From Mycobacterium sp. 852013-50091_SCH5140682 (GTDB lineage Bacteria > Actinomycetota > Actinomycetes > Mycobacteriales > Mycobacteriaceae), in the NCBI RefSeq assembly GCF_001665685.1, contig NZ_LZTB01000017.1, positions 23,242 to 87,241 of the forward strand: 64,000 nt of DNA, read 5' to 3'. Under the pieces are notes generated by a model. The model saw nothing but the letters and a program-made list of their open reading frames with translations. It was not told where the DNA came from and searched no databases. This document shows, one piece after another, positions 40,694-50,325 of this stretch. The stretch's first letter is position 1. The number at the start of each line of letters is the position of its first letter. Both the position numbers and the translations under genes were made by a program.

Positions 40694-40843
40694 AAAAGTC
40701 TCCTGCGTGAGTTATTTCGGAGCGCGTACCACGTAAACAACGCGGTCGGGGGGGTCCTTGGCTATGAGGTTAACGCGGGTGACATACCCATTGTGGACGA
40801 CTGTAATGTCCGATTACTCACAAGAACGATTCAGTTGACGGGG
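40694..40843 (-). promoter_or_regulatory. pckG upstream region
   Basis: A 150-bp gap separates pckG from the divergent-side gene end at 40844. On the minus strand it contains TGTGAGTAATCGGACA (about 40821-40806), with one perfect TGTGA half of the mycobacterial CRP site and a poor second half. No clear -35/-10 pair was fixed. It is listed as the likely pckG promoter area only. Confidence 0.3.
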
Positions 40844-42304
40844 TTACTCCGCAGTAGGCACTGAGCTGCCATAAAGATCTGCCCGGACAGTGTCGAGAGC
40901 CCGCTGTAAAGGAGGTATCCGGCGGTCCCGCGCAGCGGCCGCTCGCGCCGTCGCGATGGCGTGCTCGCGTAATTCGGCGTCGATTTCGGCGATTTTTCCA
41001 GCGGTGGTGTGCGCCTCGGTTTCCTCGACCGCGGCCAATTCGGTGGTCAAGGCAGTCTCCGCGGCCAGCACGCGGGTGGCGACGAATTCCTCCAGCATCG
41101 ATCGCAGCGATGCTGTCGTGTCGGTGACCCAGCGGTCGAGCACTGCGCGGTCCCGCAGCAGCCCGCGGACGCCGACGACCCAGACGGTCAACAGCAGCCC
41201 CACCACGGCCCCGACCACCAGACCGGCCACCGCCAGCTGTGGCGCAGCCCCGACCAGCATGCGGCTCACCGCGAACGCCACACCCAGACCGAAGCCGACG
41301 CCCAGCACCGCCATGAGCCTGGTCTCGGTGCTCCGCGACCGCAGCGACGGCGCCTCGACGACCGGTTGCGGCGCCTGGGCTGCAGCCGCCGGGGCCGTGA
41401 GACCGAACTCGGCCGCCACGTCGCCGAGGTGCTGGGTGACACCGTCGTCGACCTCACCGACCACATCGTCGGCACGGCGGTGCACGTACTGCTCGAACGC
41501 GTCCATCCGTCGCCTGCTCAGTCCGGCGATGTCTTCCTGCAATTCGGTACGCACCGAACTGCAGCGATTGCGGGCGAAATAGCCCAGCTGCACCCGGGCC
41601 TGCTGGAGCTGACTGCGCAGCGCGATGCTGCGTTCGGTTCTGGCCAGCCTGCGACTGCGCGCGATGTCGTCGCGCTGCTGGCGCAGCGCCTGCACCCGCG
41701 CTTTGCGGTCGGCTCCTGCGCCGTCGGCCTCGTATCTGCCGATCACCGCGCTCAGCCTGGCCTCCCAGGCGCGCAGGCGGTTACGCCGTCGCACCTCGGG
41801 TTCGGCCAGCCGAACCGTCAGCAGCTCCACAAGCTCGTCGAGCTGCGGCTCGCCCAGGTCCGGTGCCGCCGCCACCCCGACCCACGGCATGTGGGCGTAC
41901 CGGCCCTCCCGCTCCGCCAGGATCGCCGCGTCGGCATCCCGGATCTCGCGCCAACCGCGGTGTGCGTCGATCTTCGACACCACGCCGATCACCAGATCGG
42001 TGTAGGTGGACGCCAAATCGACCAGGGCACAATCGGATTCGGTCAGCGGCGCGGCCGCCGAAACCACGAAGACGACGGCCGACGGCGCCTCACCGGCCAC
42101 CAGCTCGGTCGATTCGACGAACGGCTGTTGCGGCATGCGGTCGCGCAGCGCCGCCAACACACTGGTGGCACCGGCCAGCCACGGGCCGGTGACCAGGACG
42201 ACGTCCCGGGGCTCTACGCCCGGCGAGTTCAGGCCCGGATCGATCGCCGCGACCACGGCGTCGGCCGCAGCGACCGGATCCTGATCGGGATCGACTTCAG
42301 TCAT
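40844..42304 (-). CDS. Membrane-anchored GTPase-like protein with degenerate P-loop (Rv0210-like)
   Basis: The product is 486 aa from the ATG at 42304, which overlaps the stop of the upstream gene (ATGA); the longer frame is a shadow of that gene. The N-terminal domain resembles a dynamin/Era-like GTPase, but Walker A reads GPWLAGATS, lacking the Lys; VIGVVSKIDAHRGWREI is an NKxD-like G4 motif (SKID). A helical Arg-rich region (about 210-300) and two adjacent membrane segments (about 330-385, GVGFGLGVAFAVSRML and VVGAVVGLLLTVWVVGV) follow. Paired with its upstream neighbour as Rv0209/Rv0210. Possible role in envelope membrane dynamics is inference. Confidence 0.8.
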   Translation of the reverse strand: MTEVDPDQDPVAAADAVVAAIDPGLNSPGVEPRDVVLVTGPWLAGATSVLAALRDRMPQQPFVESTELVAGEAPSAVVFVVSAAAPLTESDCALVDLASTYTDLVIGVVSKIDAHRGWREIRDADAAILAEREGRYAHMPWVGVAAAPDLGEPQLDELVELLTVRLAEPEVRRRNRLRAWEARLSAVIGRYEADGAGADRKARVQALRQQRDDIARSRRLARTERSIALRSQLQQARVQLGYFARNRCSSVRTELQEDIAGLSRRRMDAFEQYVHRRADDVVGEVDDGVTQHLGDVAAEFGLTAPAAAAQAPQPVVEAPSLRSRSTETRLMAVLGVGFGLGVAFAVSRMLVGAAPQLAVAGLVVGAVVGLLLTVWVVGVRGLLRDRAVLDRWVTDTTASLRSMLEEFVATRVLAAETALTTELAAVEETEAHTTAGKIAEIDAELREHAIATARAAAARDRRIPPLQRALDTVRADLYGSSVPTAE

Positions 42305-43197
42305 CGAGCGCCCAACAACCGCAGCGAGCCGCGGACGATGTCCGCGCTGCAGCTGCGGTGCAGCGCGTTCACCGGACCCCGACCGTAATGGCGCCAGTGC
42401 CTGGCCCGGCGCACATGCGCATCGGCACCCGTGCCGGGATCGACCACCAGGCCATGTGCCTGCACCACGTCGACGGCAGCGGCCATCACCGCGACCACGG
42501 TGTCGTCGGCCGCCAGGAAGCGTCCGACCTCGTCGCCGCCCAGAGCCCGCAAATCGGCCAGCGCGGCGCGCACCCGCTGGTACCGCACCGGCGCGGCCAC
42601 CGCGTGCAACGCGTCGAGGACGTCCTCGACGCCGCTGAGGCGACGCAGCAGACCAGGCAACTCGTCCGCGTCGGCGCCGCGGCTCAGCGCCAGGCAGACG
42701 TGCGCGACGCCGAACCGGTCGAGGGTGGCCAGCAGCCGGGTCCGCATCGCATGCGGCACGGGGTGCTCCCCGGCCACGAATGCGTCCGCCGAGGTCAGAT
42801 CCGCCGGGCGCATCGACAGCGTCCGCAGCGCCGAGACCAGTTCCGCGGGCAGCGCGACCGCCGCCAACAACGCCACCATCGGCACCACGGGGACGCCGGT
42901 CACGGCGCGTAGCTCGACGGTCCGGCGCTGCGCGGTGGCCGTCGGGCCGCCGGGACCCGAACCGGCCAGATCGGCCTTGTTGAACACGATCAACACCGAG
43001 ACCCCGGCGCGGCGCAGCTCCGCCAACACCGCCAGGTCCTCGGGCTTGCACACCTCGGCGATCACCAGGACCACGACCTCGCCCGCATCGGACACCACCA
43101 CACCCGCGGCGGCCAACGCGGCGGCAACCGTCGCGGCACCGACGCCGGGGCGCCCGCGCACCGCAATGCCCACCGGAGCCGACACCCGCGCGCTCAT
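42301..43197 (-). CDS. P-loop-like protein paired with the Rv0210-type GTPase (Rv0209-like)
   Basis: The product is about 298 aa from the ATG at 43197. The frame is open to 43359, and a start in between (TTG) cannot be excluded. The P-loop is again degenerate (RGRPGVGAATV, no Lys), but VLIVFNKADLAG is an intact NKxD guanine-specificity motif and VVSDAGEVVVLVIAE resembles the G3 region. It overlaps the next gene by 4 bp, so the two products probably form a complex, as in other tandem dynamin-like pairs. Location cytosolic or membrane-peripheral. Function unknown. Confidence 0.75.
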   Translation of the reverse strand: MSARVSAPVGIAVRGRPGVGAATVAAALAAAGVVVSDAGEVVVLVIAEVCKPEDLAVLAELRRAGVSVLIVFNKADLAGSGPGGPTATAQRRTVELRAVTGVPVVPMVALLAAVALPAELVSALRTLSMRPADLTSADAFVAGEHPVPHAMRTRLLATLDRFGVAHVCLALSRGADADELPGLLRRLSGVEDVLDALHAVAAPVRYQRVRAALADLRALGGDEVGRFLAADDTVVAVMAAAVDVVQAHGLVVDPGTGADAHVRRARHWRHYGRGPVNALHRSCSADIVRGSLRLLGAR

Positions 43198-43409
43198 CTG
43201 CGCCAACCGTGAACCACCAGCACGGTCAGCGAAACCCGCGAGCTCATCTGCGAAAATGTGGCGGCCTTCCCTGCGACATCCGGACCCGATCCGGTCCCAC
43301 TGGAAATCGTGGCATGTCCCGGGCAGGCTCACGAACGGCCGTTTGACCCTGACAGTCAAGGCAACTGTTGGGTATCAATCTCTACCACGATGCGGGGACT
43401 TCGGCGCCA

Positions 43410-44192
43410 ATGAGACACCATGGACAAATGCACGTGCCCAGGCTGGATGTCGCCGGCGGGCCGGCCCCGGAACCGGACGACGCCGGGGCCCCCGACCAGC
43501 CGCACCGCCTGCCCCGGGTGACCAGCTTCCGCACCCGGCGTTCGACGCTGTCGAGCGGACAACAGGCCACCTGGGACCGGCGCTGGCCCGACCTCGGTAT
43601 GCAGGCCCGCACCGACGACGGCGAACCCGTGGTCGACCTGGACACCGCGGCCTGGTTCGGCCGCAGCGCTCCGCTGGTGCTGGAGATCGGCTCGGGTACC
43701 GGAACCTCGACCCTGGCGATGGCACAGGCCGAACCCGACATCGACGTGATCGCCGTCGAGGTCTACCGCAAGGGACTGGCCCAGCTGCTCAGCGGCATCG
43801 ACCGGGCAGGCATCACCAACATCCGTCTGGTCCGCGGCGACGGTGTCGACGTGCTCGAGCACATGATCACCCACGAATCGCTGACCGGGGTCCGGGTGTT
43901 CTTCCCCGACCCGTGGCCCAAGTCCCGGCATCACAAGCGCAGGCTGCTGCAGCCCGCGACGGTCGCCCTGATCGCCGACCGGCTGCGTCCCGGCGGTGTG
44001 CTGCACGCCGCCACCGACCACGCCGGCTACGCCGAATTCATGGCCGAGGTCGGTGACGCCGAGCCGCTGCTGCGCCGGGTCTCCGATAGTGACGAGCTGC
44101 CCATCTCGGTGCAGCGGCCCGTCACGAAATACGAACAAAAGGCCCTCGCCGGTCCGGACATCACCGAATTGATCTGGGAGAAGCGGCCATGA
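43410..44192 (+). CDS. trmB: tRNA (guanine46-N7)-methyltransferase
   Basis: The product is 260 aa from the ATG at 43410 (MRHHGQMH), which matches the MxHHGQMH start I recall for the M. tuberculosis protein; the TTG at 43368 gives an unlikely extension. The SAM site is VLEIGSGTGTSTLAMA, the catalytic and tRNA-binding segment VFFPDPWPKSRHHKRRLLQP, and the C-terminus carries the TKYEQKA motif. It forms m7G46 in the tRNA variable loop. It overlaps the NYN gene by 4 bp and lies just upstream of mmpL3, an arrangement conserved in mycobacteria (Rv0206c-Rv0208c). Confidence 0.95.
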   Translation: MRHHGQMHVPRLDVAGGPAPEPDDAGAPDQPHRLPRVTSFRTRRSTLSSGQQATWDRRWPDLGMQARTDDGEPVVDLDTAAWFGRSAPLVLEIGSGTGTSTLAMAQAEPDIDVIAVEVYRKGLAQLLSGIDRAGITNIRLVRGDGVDVLEHMITHESLTGVRVFFPDPWPKSRHHKRRLLQPATVALIADRLRPGGVLHAATDHAGYAEFMAEVGDAEPLLRRVSDSDELPISVQRPVTKYEQKALAGPDITELIWEKRP

Positions 44193-44890
44193 GTGTGTTC
44201 CCCGAGCTCGACGACGGTGTGCAAGAGCACAGTGTGCAAGACGCGTCACAGGCCGACGCCGCCGTCACCGCCCGCCGGGTTTTGCTGGTCTGGGACGCAC
44301 CCAATCTCGACATGGGGCTCGGCTCCATCCTGGGTGGCCGCCCGACCGCCGCGCACCGGCCCCGCTTCGACGCGCTGGGCCGCTGGCTGCTTGGCTACAC
44401 CGCTGAGCTCTCCGCGGCCGAACCCGGCATATCGCTGGAGCCCGAAGCAACCGTCTTCACCAACATCGCCCCAGGTAGCGCCGATGTCGTTCGCCCATGG
44501 GTGGAGGCTTTGCGTAACGTGGGGTTCGCCGTCTTCGCAAAACCGAAGATTGATGACGACAGCGACGTCGACAGCGACATGCTCGACCACATCGCGCTGC
44601 GCCGCCACGAGGGGTTGGCCGCGGTGCTGGTCGCATCTGCCGACGGGCAGGCGTTCCGGCAGCCGCTGGAAGACATTGCTCGCGAAGGCACCCCGGTGCA
44701 GGTGCTCGGATTTCGCGAACATGCAAGCTGGGCGCTAGCGTCGGATACCTTGGAGTTTGTCGATCTAGAGGACATTCCTGGTGTTTTCCGGGAACCGCTG
44801 CCACGGATCGGCCTGGACTCGCTGCCCGAGCAGGGGGCATGGCTGCAGCCGTTCCGGCCGCTGTCATCGCTGCTGAACTCGCGCGTGTAA
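44189..44890 (+). CDS. NYN-domain (PIN-like) putative ribonuclease
   Basis: The product is 233 aa, homologous to Rv0207c. The NYN fold is indicated by VLLVWDAPNLDMGLGSILGG (acidic Asp-Asn), VFAKPKIDDDSDVDSDMLDH and AVLVASADGQAFRQPLEDIA, with conserved Asp residues for a metal site. NYN proteins act in RNA processing or decay. It is translationally coupled to trmB (ATGA) and precedes mmpL3 by 76 bp. Substrate unknown. Confidence 0.85.
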   Translation: MSVFPELDDGVQEHSVQDASQADAAVTARRVLLVWDAPNLDMGLGSILGGRPTAAHRPRFDALGRWLLGYTAELSAAEPGISLEPEATVFTNIAPGSADVVRPWVEALRNVGFAVFAKPKIDDDSDVDSDMLDHIALRRHEGLAAVLVASADGQAFRQPLEDIAREGTPVQVLGFREHASWALASDTLEFVDLEDIPGVFREPLPRIGLDSLPEQGAWLQPFRPLSSLLNSRV

Positions 44891-44966
44891 CAACTGCACA
44901 AGGCCTGAAGAAATTTCGCCGAGAAATTCGATGCGCGGGTCTCCACGGATCTAGTTAGGAGCATAA

Positions 44967-47966
44967 GTGTTCGCCTGGTGGGGTCGAACGGTGTACCGGT
45001 TCAGGTACATCGTCATCGGTGTCATGGTGGCGCTTTGCCTCGGTGGCGGCATCTACGGGGCCGACCTGGGAAAGCACGTCACGCAAAGCGGCTTCTACGA
45101 CGAGGGCAGCCAGTCCGTGGCGGCGTCGCTGCTCGGCGACGAGGTGTACGGCCGTGACCGGACCAGCCACGTCGTGGCGATCCTGACGCCCCCGGATGAC
45201 AAGAAAGTCACCGACAAGGACTGGCAGAAGAAGGTCATCGGGGAGCTCGACAAGGTCACCAAGGACCACCCGGACCAGATCGTCGGCTGGGTGGGCTGGC
45301 TCAAGGCGCCCGACACGACCGATCCGACGGTCAGCCAGATGAAGACGCAGGACCTGCGCCACACCTTCATCAGCGTCCCGCTCAAGGGCAACGACGACGA
45401 CGCGATCCTCAAGAACTACCAGGCCATCGCACCGCAACTGCAGAAGGTCAACGGCGGTGACATCAAGCTGGCCGGGCTCAACCCGCTGGCCAGCGAGCTG
45501 ACGGGAACCATCGGCACCGACCAGAAACGCGCCGAACTGGCCATCGTCCCGCTGGTGGCCGTGGTGCTGTTCTTCGTGTTCGGCGGTGCCGTCGCGGCGG
45601 CCCTGCCCGCGATCATCGGTGGTCTGACCATCGGTGGAGCGCTGGGCATCCTGCGGTTCACCGCGGAGTTCGGCCCGGTGCACTTCTTCGCGCAGCCGGT
45701 CGTGACGATGATGGGCTTCGGCATCGCGATCGACTACGGCCTGTTCATCGTGAGCCGGTTCCGAGAAGAGCTCGCCGAGGGCTACGACACCGAAGCCGCG
45801 GTACGAAGATCGGTGATGACCTCGGGCCGCACAGTGGCCTTCTCCGCGGTCATCATCGTGGCGTCGTCGCTGCCCCTGCTGCTGATCCCGCTCGGCTTCC
45901 TCAAGTCGATCACCTACGCGATCATCGCCTCGGTCATGCTCGCTGCGTTCCTGTCGATCACGGTGCTGCCCGCGACGCTGGGCATCCTCGGGGCCAACGT
46001 CGACGCGCTCGGCGTCCGCACGCTGCTGCGCGTGCCATTCCTGGCCAACTGGCCGTTCTCCCGCCGGATCATCGACTGGTTCGCCGAGAAGACGCAGAAG
46101 ACCAAGACCCGCGAAGAAGTCGAACGCGGCTTCTGGGGCCGGCTGGTCAACGTGGTGATGAAGCGGCCGATCGCGTTCGCCGCACCCATCCTGATCCTGA
46201 TGACGCTGCTCGTCCTGCCCATCGGGCACCTCGCGCTCGCCGGCATCAGTGAGAAGTATCTGCCGCCGGACAACCCGGTGCGCCAGTCGCAGGAACAGTT
46301 CGACAAGCTCTTCCCCGGTTTCCGCACCGAGCCGCTCACCATCGTGATGAAGCGCGACGACGGCCAGCCGATCACCGACAACCAGATCGCCGACATGCGC
46401 GCCAAGGCGCTGACCGTCTCGGGCTTCACCGATCCGGACAACAACCCGGATGCGATGTGGAAGGAACGCCCGGCCAACGACAGCGGGTCGAAGGACCCGT
46501 CGGTCCGCGTGATCCAGAACGGCCTGGTGAACCGGGGCGATGCCGCCACCAAGGTCGGTGATCTGCGGGCCCTGCAGCCGCCGCGCGGCATCACCGTGTA
46601 CGTGGGTGGCACACCGGCCCTCGAACAGGATTCGATCCACAGCTTGTTCTCCAGGCTGCCGCTGATGGTGGTCATCCTGGTGAGCACCACGACCGTGCTG
46701 ATGTTCCTGGCCTTCGGCTCGGTGGTGCTGCCGATCAAGGCAGCGTTGATGAGCGCGCTGACCCTGGGTTCGACCATGGGCATCTTGACCTGGATGTTCA
46801 TCGAAGGGCACGGGTCAGGCCTGCTGAACTACACACCACAGCCACTGATGGCGCCGATGATCGGCTTGATCATCGCGGTGATCTGGGGCTTGTCGACCGA
46901 CTACGAAGTGTTCCTGGTCTCCCGCATGGTGGAGGCCCGCGAACGCGGCATGTCGACCGCCGAGGCCATCCGGATCGGTACCGCGACGACGGGCCGACTG
47001 ATCACCGGCGCGGCCCTGGTCCTCGCCGTCGTGGCAGGTGCGTTCGCCTTCTCCGACCTGGTGATGATGAAGTATCTGGCCTTCGGTCTGCTGATCGCGC
47101 TGCTGTTGGACGCCACCGTGATCCGGATGTTCCTGGTGCCGGCCATCATGAAGCTGCTCGGCGACGATTGCTGGTGGGCGCCGCTGTGGATGAAGCGGCT
47201 CCAGCAGCGCATCGGCCTCGGCGAGACCGAGCTGCCTGACGAGCGCAAGCGTCCGGCCGTGCGCGAGCCCGCGGACGACGAACGCGCCCTCGTCGGTGCC
47301 GGCGCCCCGCCACCACCGGCGCGGCCCCGTCCGCACGATCCCACCCATCCCGCAGCCGATCCGCGGCAGCTGCCGCCGGCCCGCACCAACGCCCCGTCGG
47401 CCGCGGGCACCACGCGGATGCCTCCGCCGCCACAGCCTCCGCAGGCGCCGCCGCCGGCCCAGGCGCCCCGACCGGAAGCCGACGAGCCTGCCACGACCCG
47501 GCTCGCGATGGCTCGCAACGCGGTGCGCAACGCGGTGACCAATGCGGTCAACACGGCTACGGGTCACAGCAATGCACCGACCGAACGCACTCAGCTGCCC
47601 CCGGAAGGCCCCGCGAAGCCCGCGGCGCCGGCCCAGCGGGAGGAACGGGAGATCGAGTCCTGGCTCGGTGCGTTGCGTGGTGGGCCGGCTCAGCCGACTC
47701 CCCCGCCGCCGCCCATGCGGCCGTCTGCCGACCCCACGCGTGCGATGCCACAGTCGGGCGGCGACGATGCCGCACCGACGACGGCGTTCAGCGCGCAACG
47801 ACCCACCGCCGACGGCGGTTCGGACGCCACCACGGCGATGCCGTCGCTGCGTCAGCGTGATCAGGAGCCGTCCACCGAGAAGCTCAACACCCGTGAGGAC
47901 GAGCCCAAGCGGCGCGGCGGCGGGATGAGCGCGCAGGATCTGCTGCGCCGCGAGGGCCGGCTCTAG
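44967..47966 (+). CDS. mmpL3: MmpL3 trehalose monomycolate transporter (flippase)
   Basis: The product is 999 aa from a GTG at 44967 with RBS AGGAG. It has 12 membrane helices in two sets, periplasmic porter domains (about 35-185 and 420-555) and a long Pro-rich cytoplasmic tail (about 750-999). The proton-relay pairs are Asp256-Tyr257 ([11 protein letters not shown]) and Asp645-Tyr646 (LSTDYEVF), the numbers used for M. smegmatis MmpL3. It moves trehalose monomycolate across the inner membrane for mycolate layer assembly and is essential in mycobacteria. The tail is probably a hub for partners. The stop overlaps the convergent gene's stop in CTAG. Confidence 0.97.
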   Translation: MFAWWGRTVYRFRYIVIGVMVALCLGGGIYGADLGKHVTQSGFYDEGSQSVAASLLGDEVYGRDRTSHVVAILTPPDDKKVTDKDWQKKVIGELDKVTKDHPDQIVGWVGWLKAPDTTDPTVSQMKTQDLRHTFISVPLKGNDDDAILKNYQAIAPQLQKVNGGDIKLAGLNPLASELTGTIGTDQKRAELAIVPLVAVVLFFVFGGAVAAALPAIIGGLTIGGALGILRFTAEFGPVHFFAQPVVTMMGFGIAIDYGLFIVSRFREELAEGYDTEAAVRRSVMTSGRTVAFSAVIIVASSLPLLLIPLGFLKSITYAIIASVMLAAFLSITVLPATLGILGANVDALGVRTLLRVPFLANWPFSRRIIDWFAEKTQKTKTREEVERGFWGRLVNVVMKRPIAFAAPILILMTLLVLPIGHLALAGISEKYLPPDNPVRQSQEQFDKLFPGFRTEPLTIVMKRDDGQPITDNQIADMRAKALTVSGFTDPDNNPDAMWKERPANDSGSKDPSVRVIQNGLVNRGDAATKVGDLRALQPPRGITVYVGGTPALEQDSIHSLFSRLPLMVVILVSTTTVLMFLAFGSVVLPIKAALMSALTLGSTMGILTWMFIEGHGSGLLNYTPQPLMAPMIGLIIAVIWGLSTDYEVFLVSRMVEARERGMSTAEAIRIGTATTGRLITGAALVLAVVAGAFAFSDLVMMKYLAFGLLIALLLDATVIRMFLVPAIMKLLGDDCWWAPLWMKRLQQRIGLGETELPDERKRPAVREPADDERALVGAGAPPPPARPRPHDPTHPAADPRQLPPARTNAPSAAGTTRMPPPPQPPQAPPPAQAPRPEADEPATTRLAMARNAVRNAVTNAVNTATGHSNAPTERTQLPPEGPAKPAAPAQREEREIESWLGALRGGPAQPTPPPPPMRPSADPTRAMPQSGGDDAAPTTAFSAQRPTADGGSDATTAMPSLRQRDQEPSTEKLNTREDEPKRRGGGMSAQDLLRREGRL

Positions 47967-49123
47967 TCGTTGCCGGACGGCGCCAGCCGTCGTTCCGGGG
48001 TGTCGGGCGTGGCTTCGATCGTCACGCCCTCCCCTTCGGCCTCCTGCCGGGCCTCCTCGGCCGCCGGGTCGGGCGCGATCAGCACCCGGATCGCGCTGTT
48101 GAGGACGGCGACGGCGGGCACCGCGAGCAGCGCGCCCACGATCCCGGCGAGCACGCCACCGCCTGCGATGGCGAGCACCACGGCCAGCGGATGGATCGAC
48201 ACCGCTCGGCCCATCACCAGCGGCTGCAGCACATGGCCCTCCAACTGCTGCACCGCGATGATGAGGCCCAGCGTGATCAACGCGTAGATGAAGCCCTTGG
48301 CCAACAGCGCCACCACCACCGCCAGGAATCCGGCGATCACCGCGCCGACCAGCGGGATGAACGCGCCCATGAACACCAGGGACGCCAGCGGCAGGGCCAG
48401 CGGGATGCCCATGATCGCCAGACCCGTGCCGATGCCGACCGCGTCGACCAGGGCCACCAGGAACGTGGCACGCACGTAGCCGACCAGTGAGTGGAAGCCG
48501 GCCCGCCCCGCGTCGCGCACGCGCTCACGCACGTTGACGGGGAACACCTTGGTGACGAACCCGAAGATGTTGCGTCCGCCCTGCAACAGGAAGATCAGCG
48601 TGAACAGCGCCAGCAGGGCCCCGGTGAGCAGCTCGGTCAGCGTGCCTGCGGTCGACAACGCGCCGGTGGTGAGCTTCTCCTGGTTGTTGCGCAGCGCGTT
48701 GATCGCGGTGTTGCCTGCCTGGTCGATCTGTTCCTTGCTCAGATGCGGCGGCCCGCTGATCAGCCAGTGCCGCAGACCGTCGATGCTGCGGGTCATCTGC
48801 TCGACCAGCGCGGGCGCGCCCTCGATGAACTGGCTGACGACGAAGGTGAGGATGCCGCCCACCACGGCGATACCGGTCAGCAACACCAGGGCCACCGCGA
48901 TACCGCGGGGCACGCCACGGGTGTCCATGAAGTCCACCGCGGGCAACAGCAACGCGGTCACCATGGCGGCCAACGCCACCGGAACCACGAGCACCTCGAG
49001 TCGTTTGACGAGCCACAGCACCGCGACGACCGCGGCGAGGATGACCAGCAACCGCCAGCACCAGGCGGCGGTCTTGCGGACAAGGGGTGTCACGGCATCG
49101 TCAGCAACCGAATCCGTTGGCAT
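47963..49123 (-). CDS. AI-2E transporter family membrane protein (Rv0205-like)
   Basis: The product is 386 aa from the ATG at 49123 ([13 protein letters not shown]). About eight hydrophobic helices are seen, with the family pattern [23 protein letters not shown] at the N-terminus and [21 protein letters not shown] plus [20 protein letters not shown] near the end. The family includes TqsA/PerM-type permeases of uncertain substrate. A charged, probably cytosolic C-terminal tail follows. It is convergent with mmpL3, sharing the CTAG stop. The conserved mycobacterial location next to mmpL3 may imply an envelope role. Confidence 0.87.
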   Translation of the reverse strand: MPTDSVADDAVTPLVRKTAAWCWRLLVILAAVVAVLWLVKRLEVLVVPVALAAMVTALLLPAVDFMDTRGVPRGIAVALVLLTGIAVVGGILTFVVSQFIEGAPALVEQMTRSIDGLRHWLISGPPHLSKEQIDQAGNTAINALRNNQEKLTTGALSTAGTLTELLTGALLALFTLIFLLQGGRNIFGFVTKVFPVNVRERVRDAGRAGFHSLVGYVRATFLVALVDAVGIGTGLAIMGIPLALPLASLVFMGAFIPLVGAVIAGFLAVVVALLAKGFIYALITLGLIIAVQQLEGHVLQPLVMGRAVSIHPLAVVLAIAGGGVLAGIVGALLAVPAVAVLNSAIRVLIAPDPAAEEARQEAEGEGVTIEATPDTPERRLAPSGND

Positions 49124-49195
49124 GCCCGTAGCGTAGCTGCGCCACGCCCGCACCAGTGCTCATGACGGCGCGACCTGCGCGGTTACCCTTAGGGC

Positions 49196-50317
49196 GTGTC
49201 ACACGACGCGCCGGCGCTCACTGCCCGCGGCCGCGCGCGATCCACGCGCGGCAAGTACTGGTGGCTGCGATGGCTGATTCTCGCCGTCGCGGTCACCGTG
49301 CTGGCCGTCGAATTGACGTTCGTGTGGGATCAGCTCGCCAAGGCGTGGAAAAGCCTGCTGACGGCGAACGCGTGGTGGGTGCTGGCCGCTGTGGTGGCCG
49401 CGATGGCGTCGATGCACAGCTTCGCCCAGATTCAGCGCACGCTGCTGCGCTCGGCAGGGGTGCCCGTGCAGCAGTGGCGGTCCGAGGCGGCGTTCTACGC
49501 CGGTAATGCGCTGTCGACCACGATGCCGGGCGGGCCCGTGCTCTCGGCCACCTTCGTCTACCGCCAGCAACGCATCTGGGGCGCTTCGCCGCTGGTCGCG
49601 TCGTGGCAGCTGGTGATGTCGGGTGTGCTGCAGGTGGTGGGCCTGGCACTGCTGGGCCTCGGTGGTGCGTTCATGCTCGGCGCGAGCAAAAACCCACTGT
49701 CCCTTATCTTTTCGCTCGGCGGCTTCCTTGCGATCATCCTGCTGGCCCAGGCGGTGGCGACTCGCCCCGAGCTGATCGAGGGCATCGGCGTCAAGGTGCT
49801 GACCTGGGTGAACTCACTGCGCGGCAAGCCCAGTGACACCGGGATCGGGAAATGGCGCGAGATCCTGTGCCAGCTGGAATCGGTCAGCCTGGGACGACGT
49901 GATCTCAGCGTCGCGTTCAGTTGGTCGCTGTTCAACTGGATCGCCGACGTCGCGTGCCTGGCGTTCGCCTGTTACGCCGCCGGTGGGCGCCCGTCCCTGG
50001 CCGGTGTGGTGGTCGCCTACGCGGCGGCTCGCGCCGTCGGCTCGATCCCGCTGATGCCGGGCGGCCTGCTGGTGGTCGAGGCGGTGCTGGTGCCCGGTCT
50101 GGTGTCCAGCGGGATGACGCTGGCCTCGGCGATCTCCGCGATGCTGATCTACCGGCTGGTGAGCTGGCTCTTCATCTCCGCGATCGGCTGGGTGGTGTTC
50201 TTCTTCATGTTCCGCACAGAGAAGGACATCGATCCGGACGCCGACGCGCCGCCGACCGCGTGCACCGACCCCACATCGGCCGGGCAGGAACCCGCCAACC
50301 CGGAATCCGACCGCTAG
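49196..50317 (+). CDS. Lysylphosphatidylglycerol synthase TM-region family protein (Rv0204c-like)
   Basis: The product is 373 aa with about eight membrane helices of the UPF0104/LPG-synthase transmembrane type: ALSTTMPGGPVLSATFVYRQ, AARAVGSIPLMPGGLLVVEA and SWLFISAIGWVVFFFMFR. There is no aminoacyl-transferase domain, so only the flippase-like part is present. The GTG at 49196 is preceded by TACCCT (49184-49189) at leaderless-promoter spacing and by no RBS. It is followed 8 bp later by the M23 lipoprotein gene. Lipid translocation is plausible but unproved. Confidence 0.85.
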   Translation: MSHDAPALTARGRARSTRGKYWWLRWLILAVAVTVLAVELTFVWDQLAKAWKSLLTANAWWVLAAVVAAMASMHSFAQIQRTLLRSAGVPVQQWRSEAAFYAGNALSTTMPGGPVLSATFVYRQQRIWGASPLVASWQLVMSGVLQVVGLALLGLGGAFMLGASKNPLSLIFSLGGFLAIILLAQAVATRPELIEGIGVKVLTWVNSLRGKPSDTGIGKWREILCQLESVSLGRRDLSVAFSWSLFNWIADVACLAFACYAAGGRPSLAGVVVAYAAARAVGSIPLMPGGLLVVEAVLVPGLVSSGMTLASAISAMLIYRLVSWLFISAIGWVVFFFMFRTEKDIDPDADAPPTACTDPTSAGQEPANPESDR

Positions 50318-50325
50318 GAGCGCTC

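Noticed and set aside
40806..40821. CRP-type site upstream of pckG
   Set aside because: Only the first half-site (TGTGA) is good; the second half deviates too much to claim regulation.
42305..43051. N-terminal extension of the Rv0210-like frame
   Set aside because: It overlaps the Rv0209-like gene in another frame and has shadow composition; the ATGA overlap at 42301-42304 is the natural start.
44955..46811. 618-codon minus-strand frame
   Set aside because: Antisense of mmpL3; low-complexity His/Arg/Gln composition typical of shadow frames in high-GC DNA.
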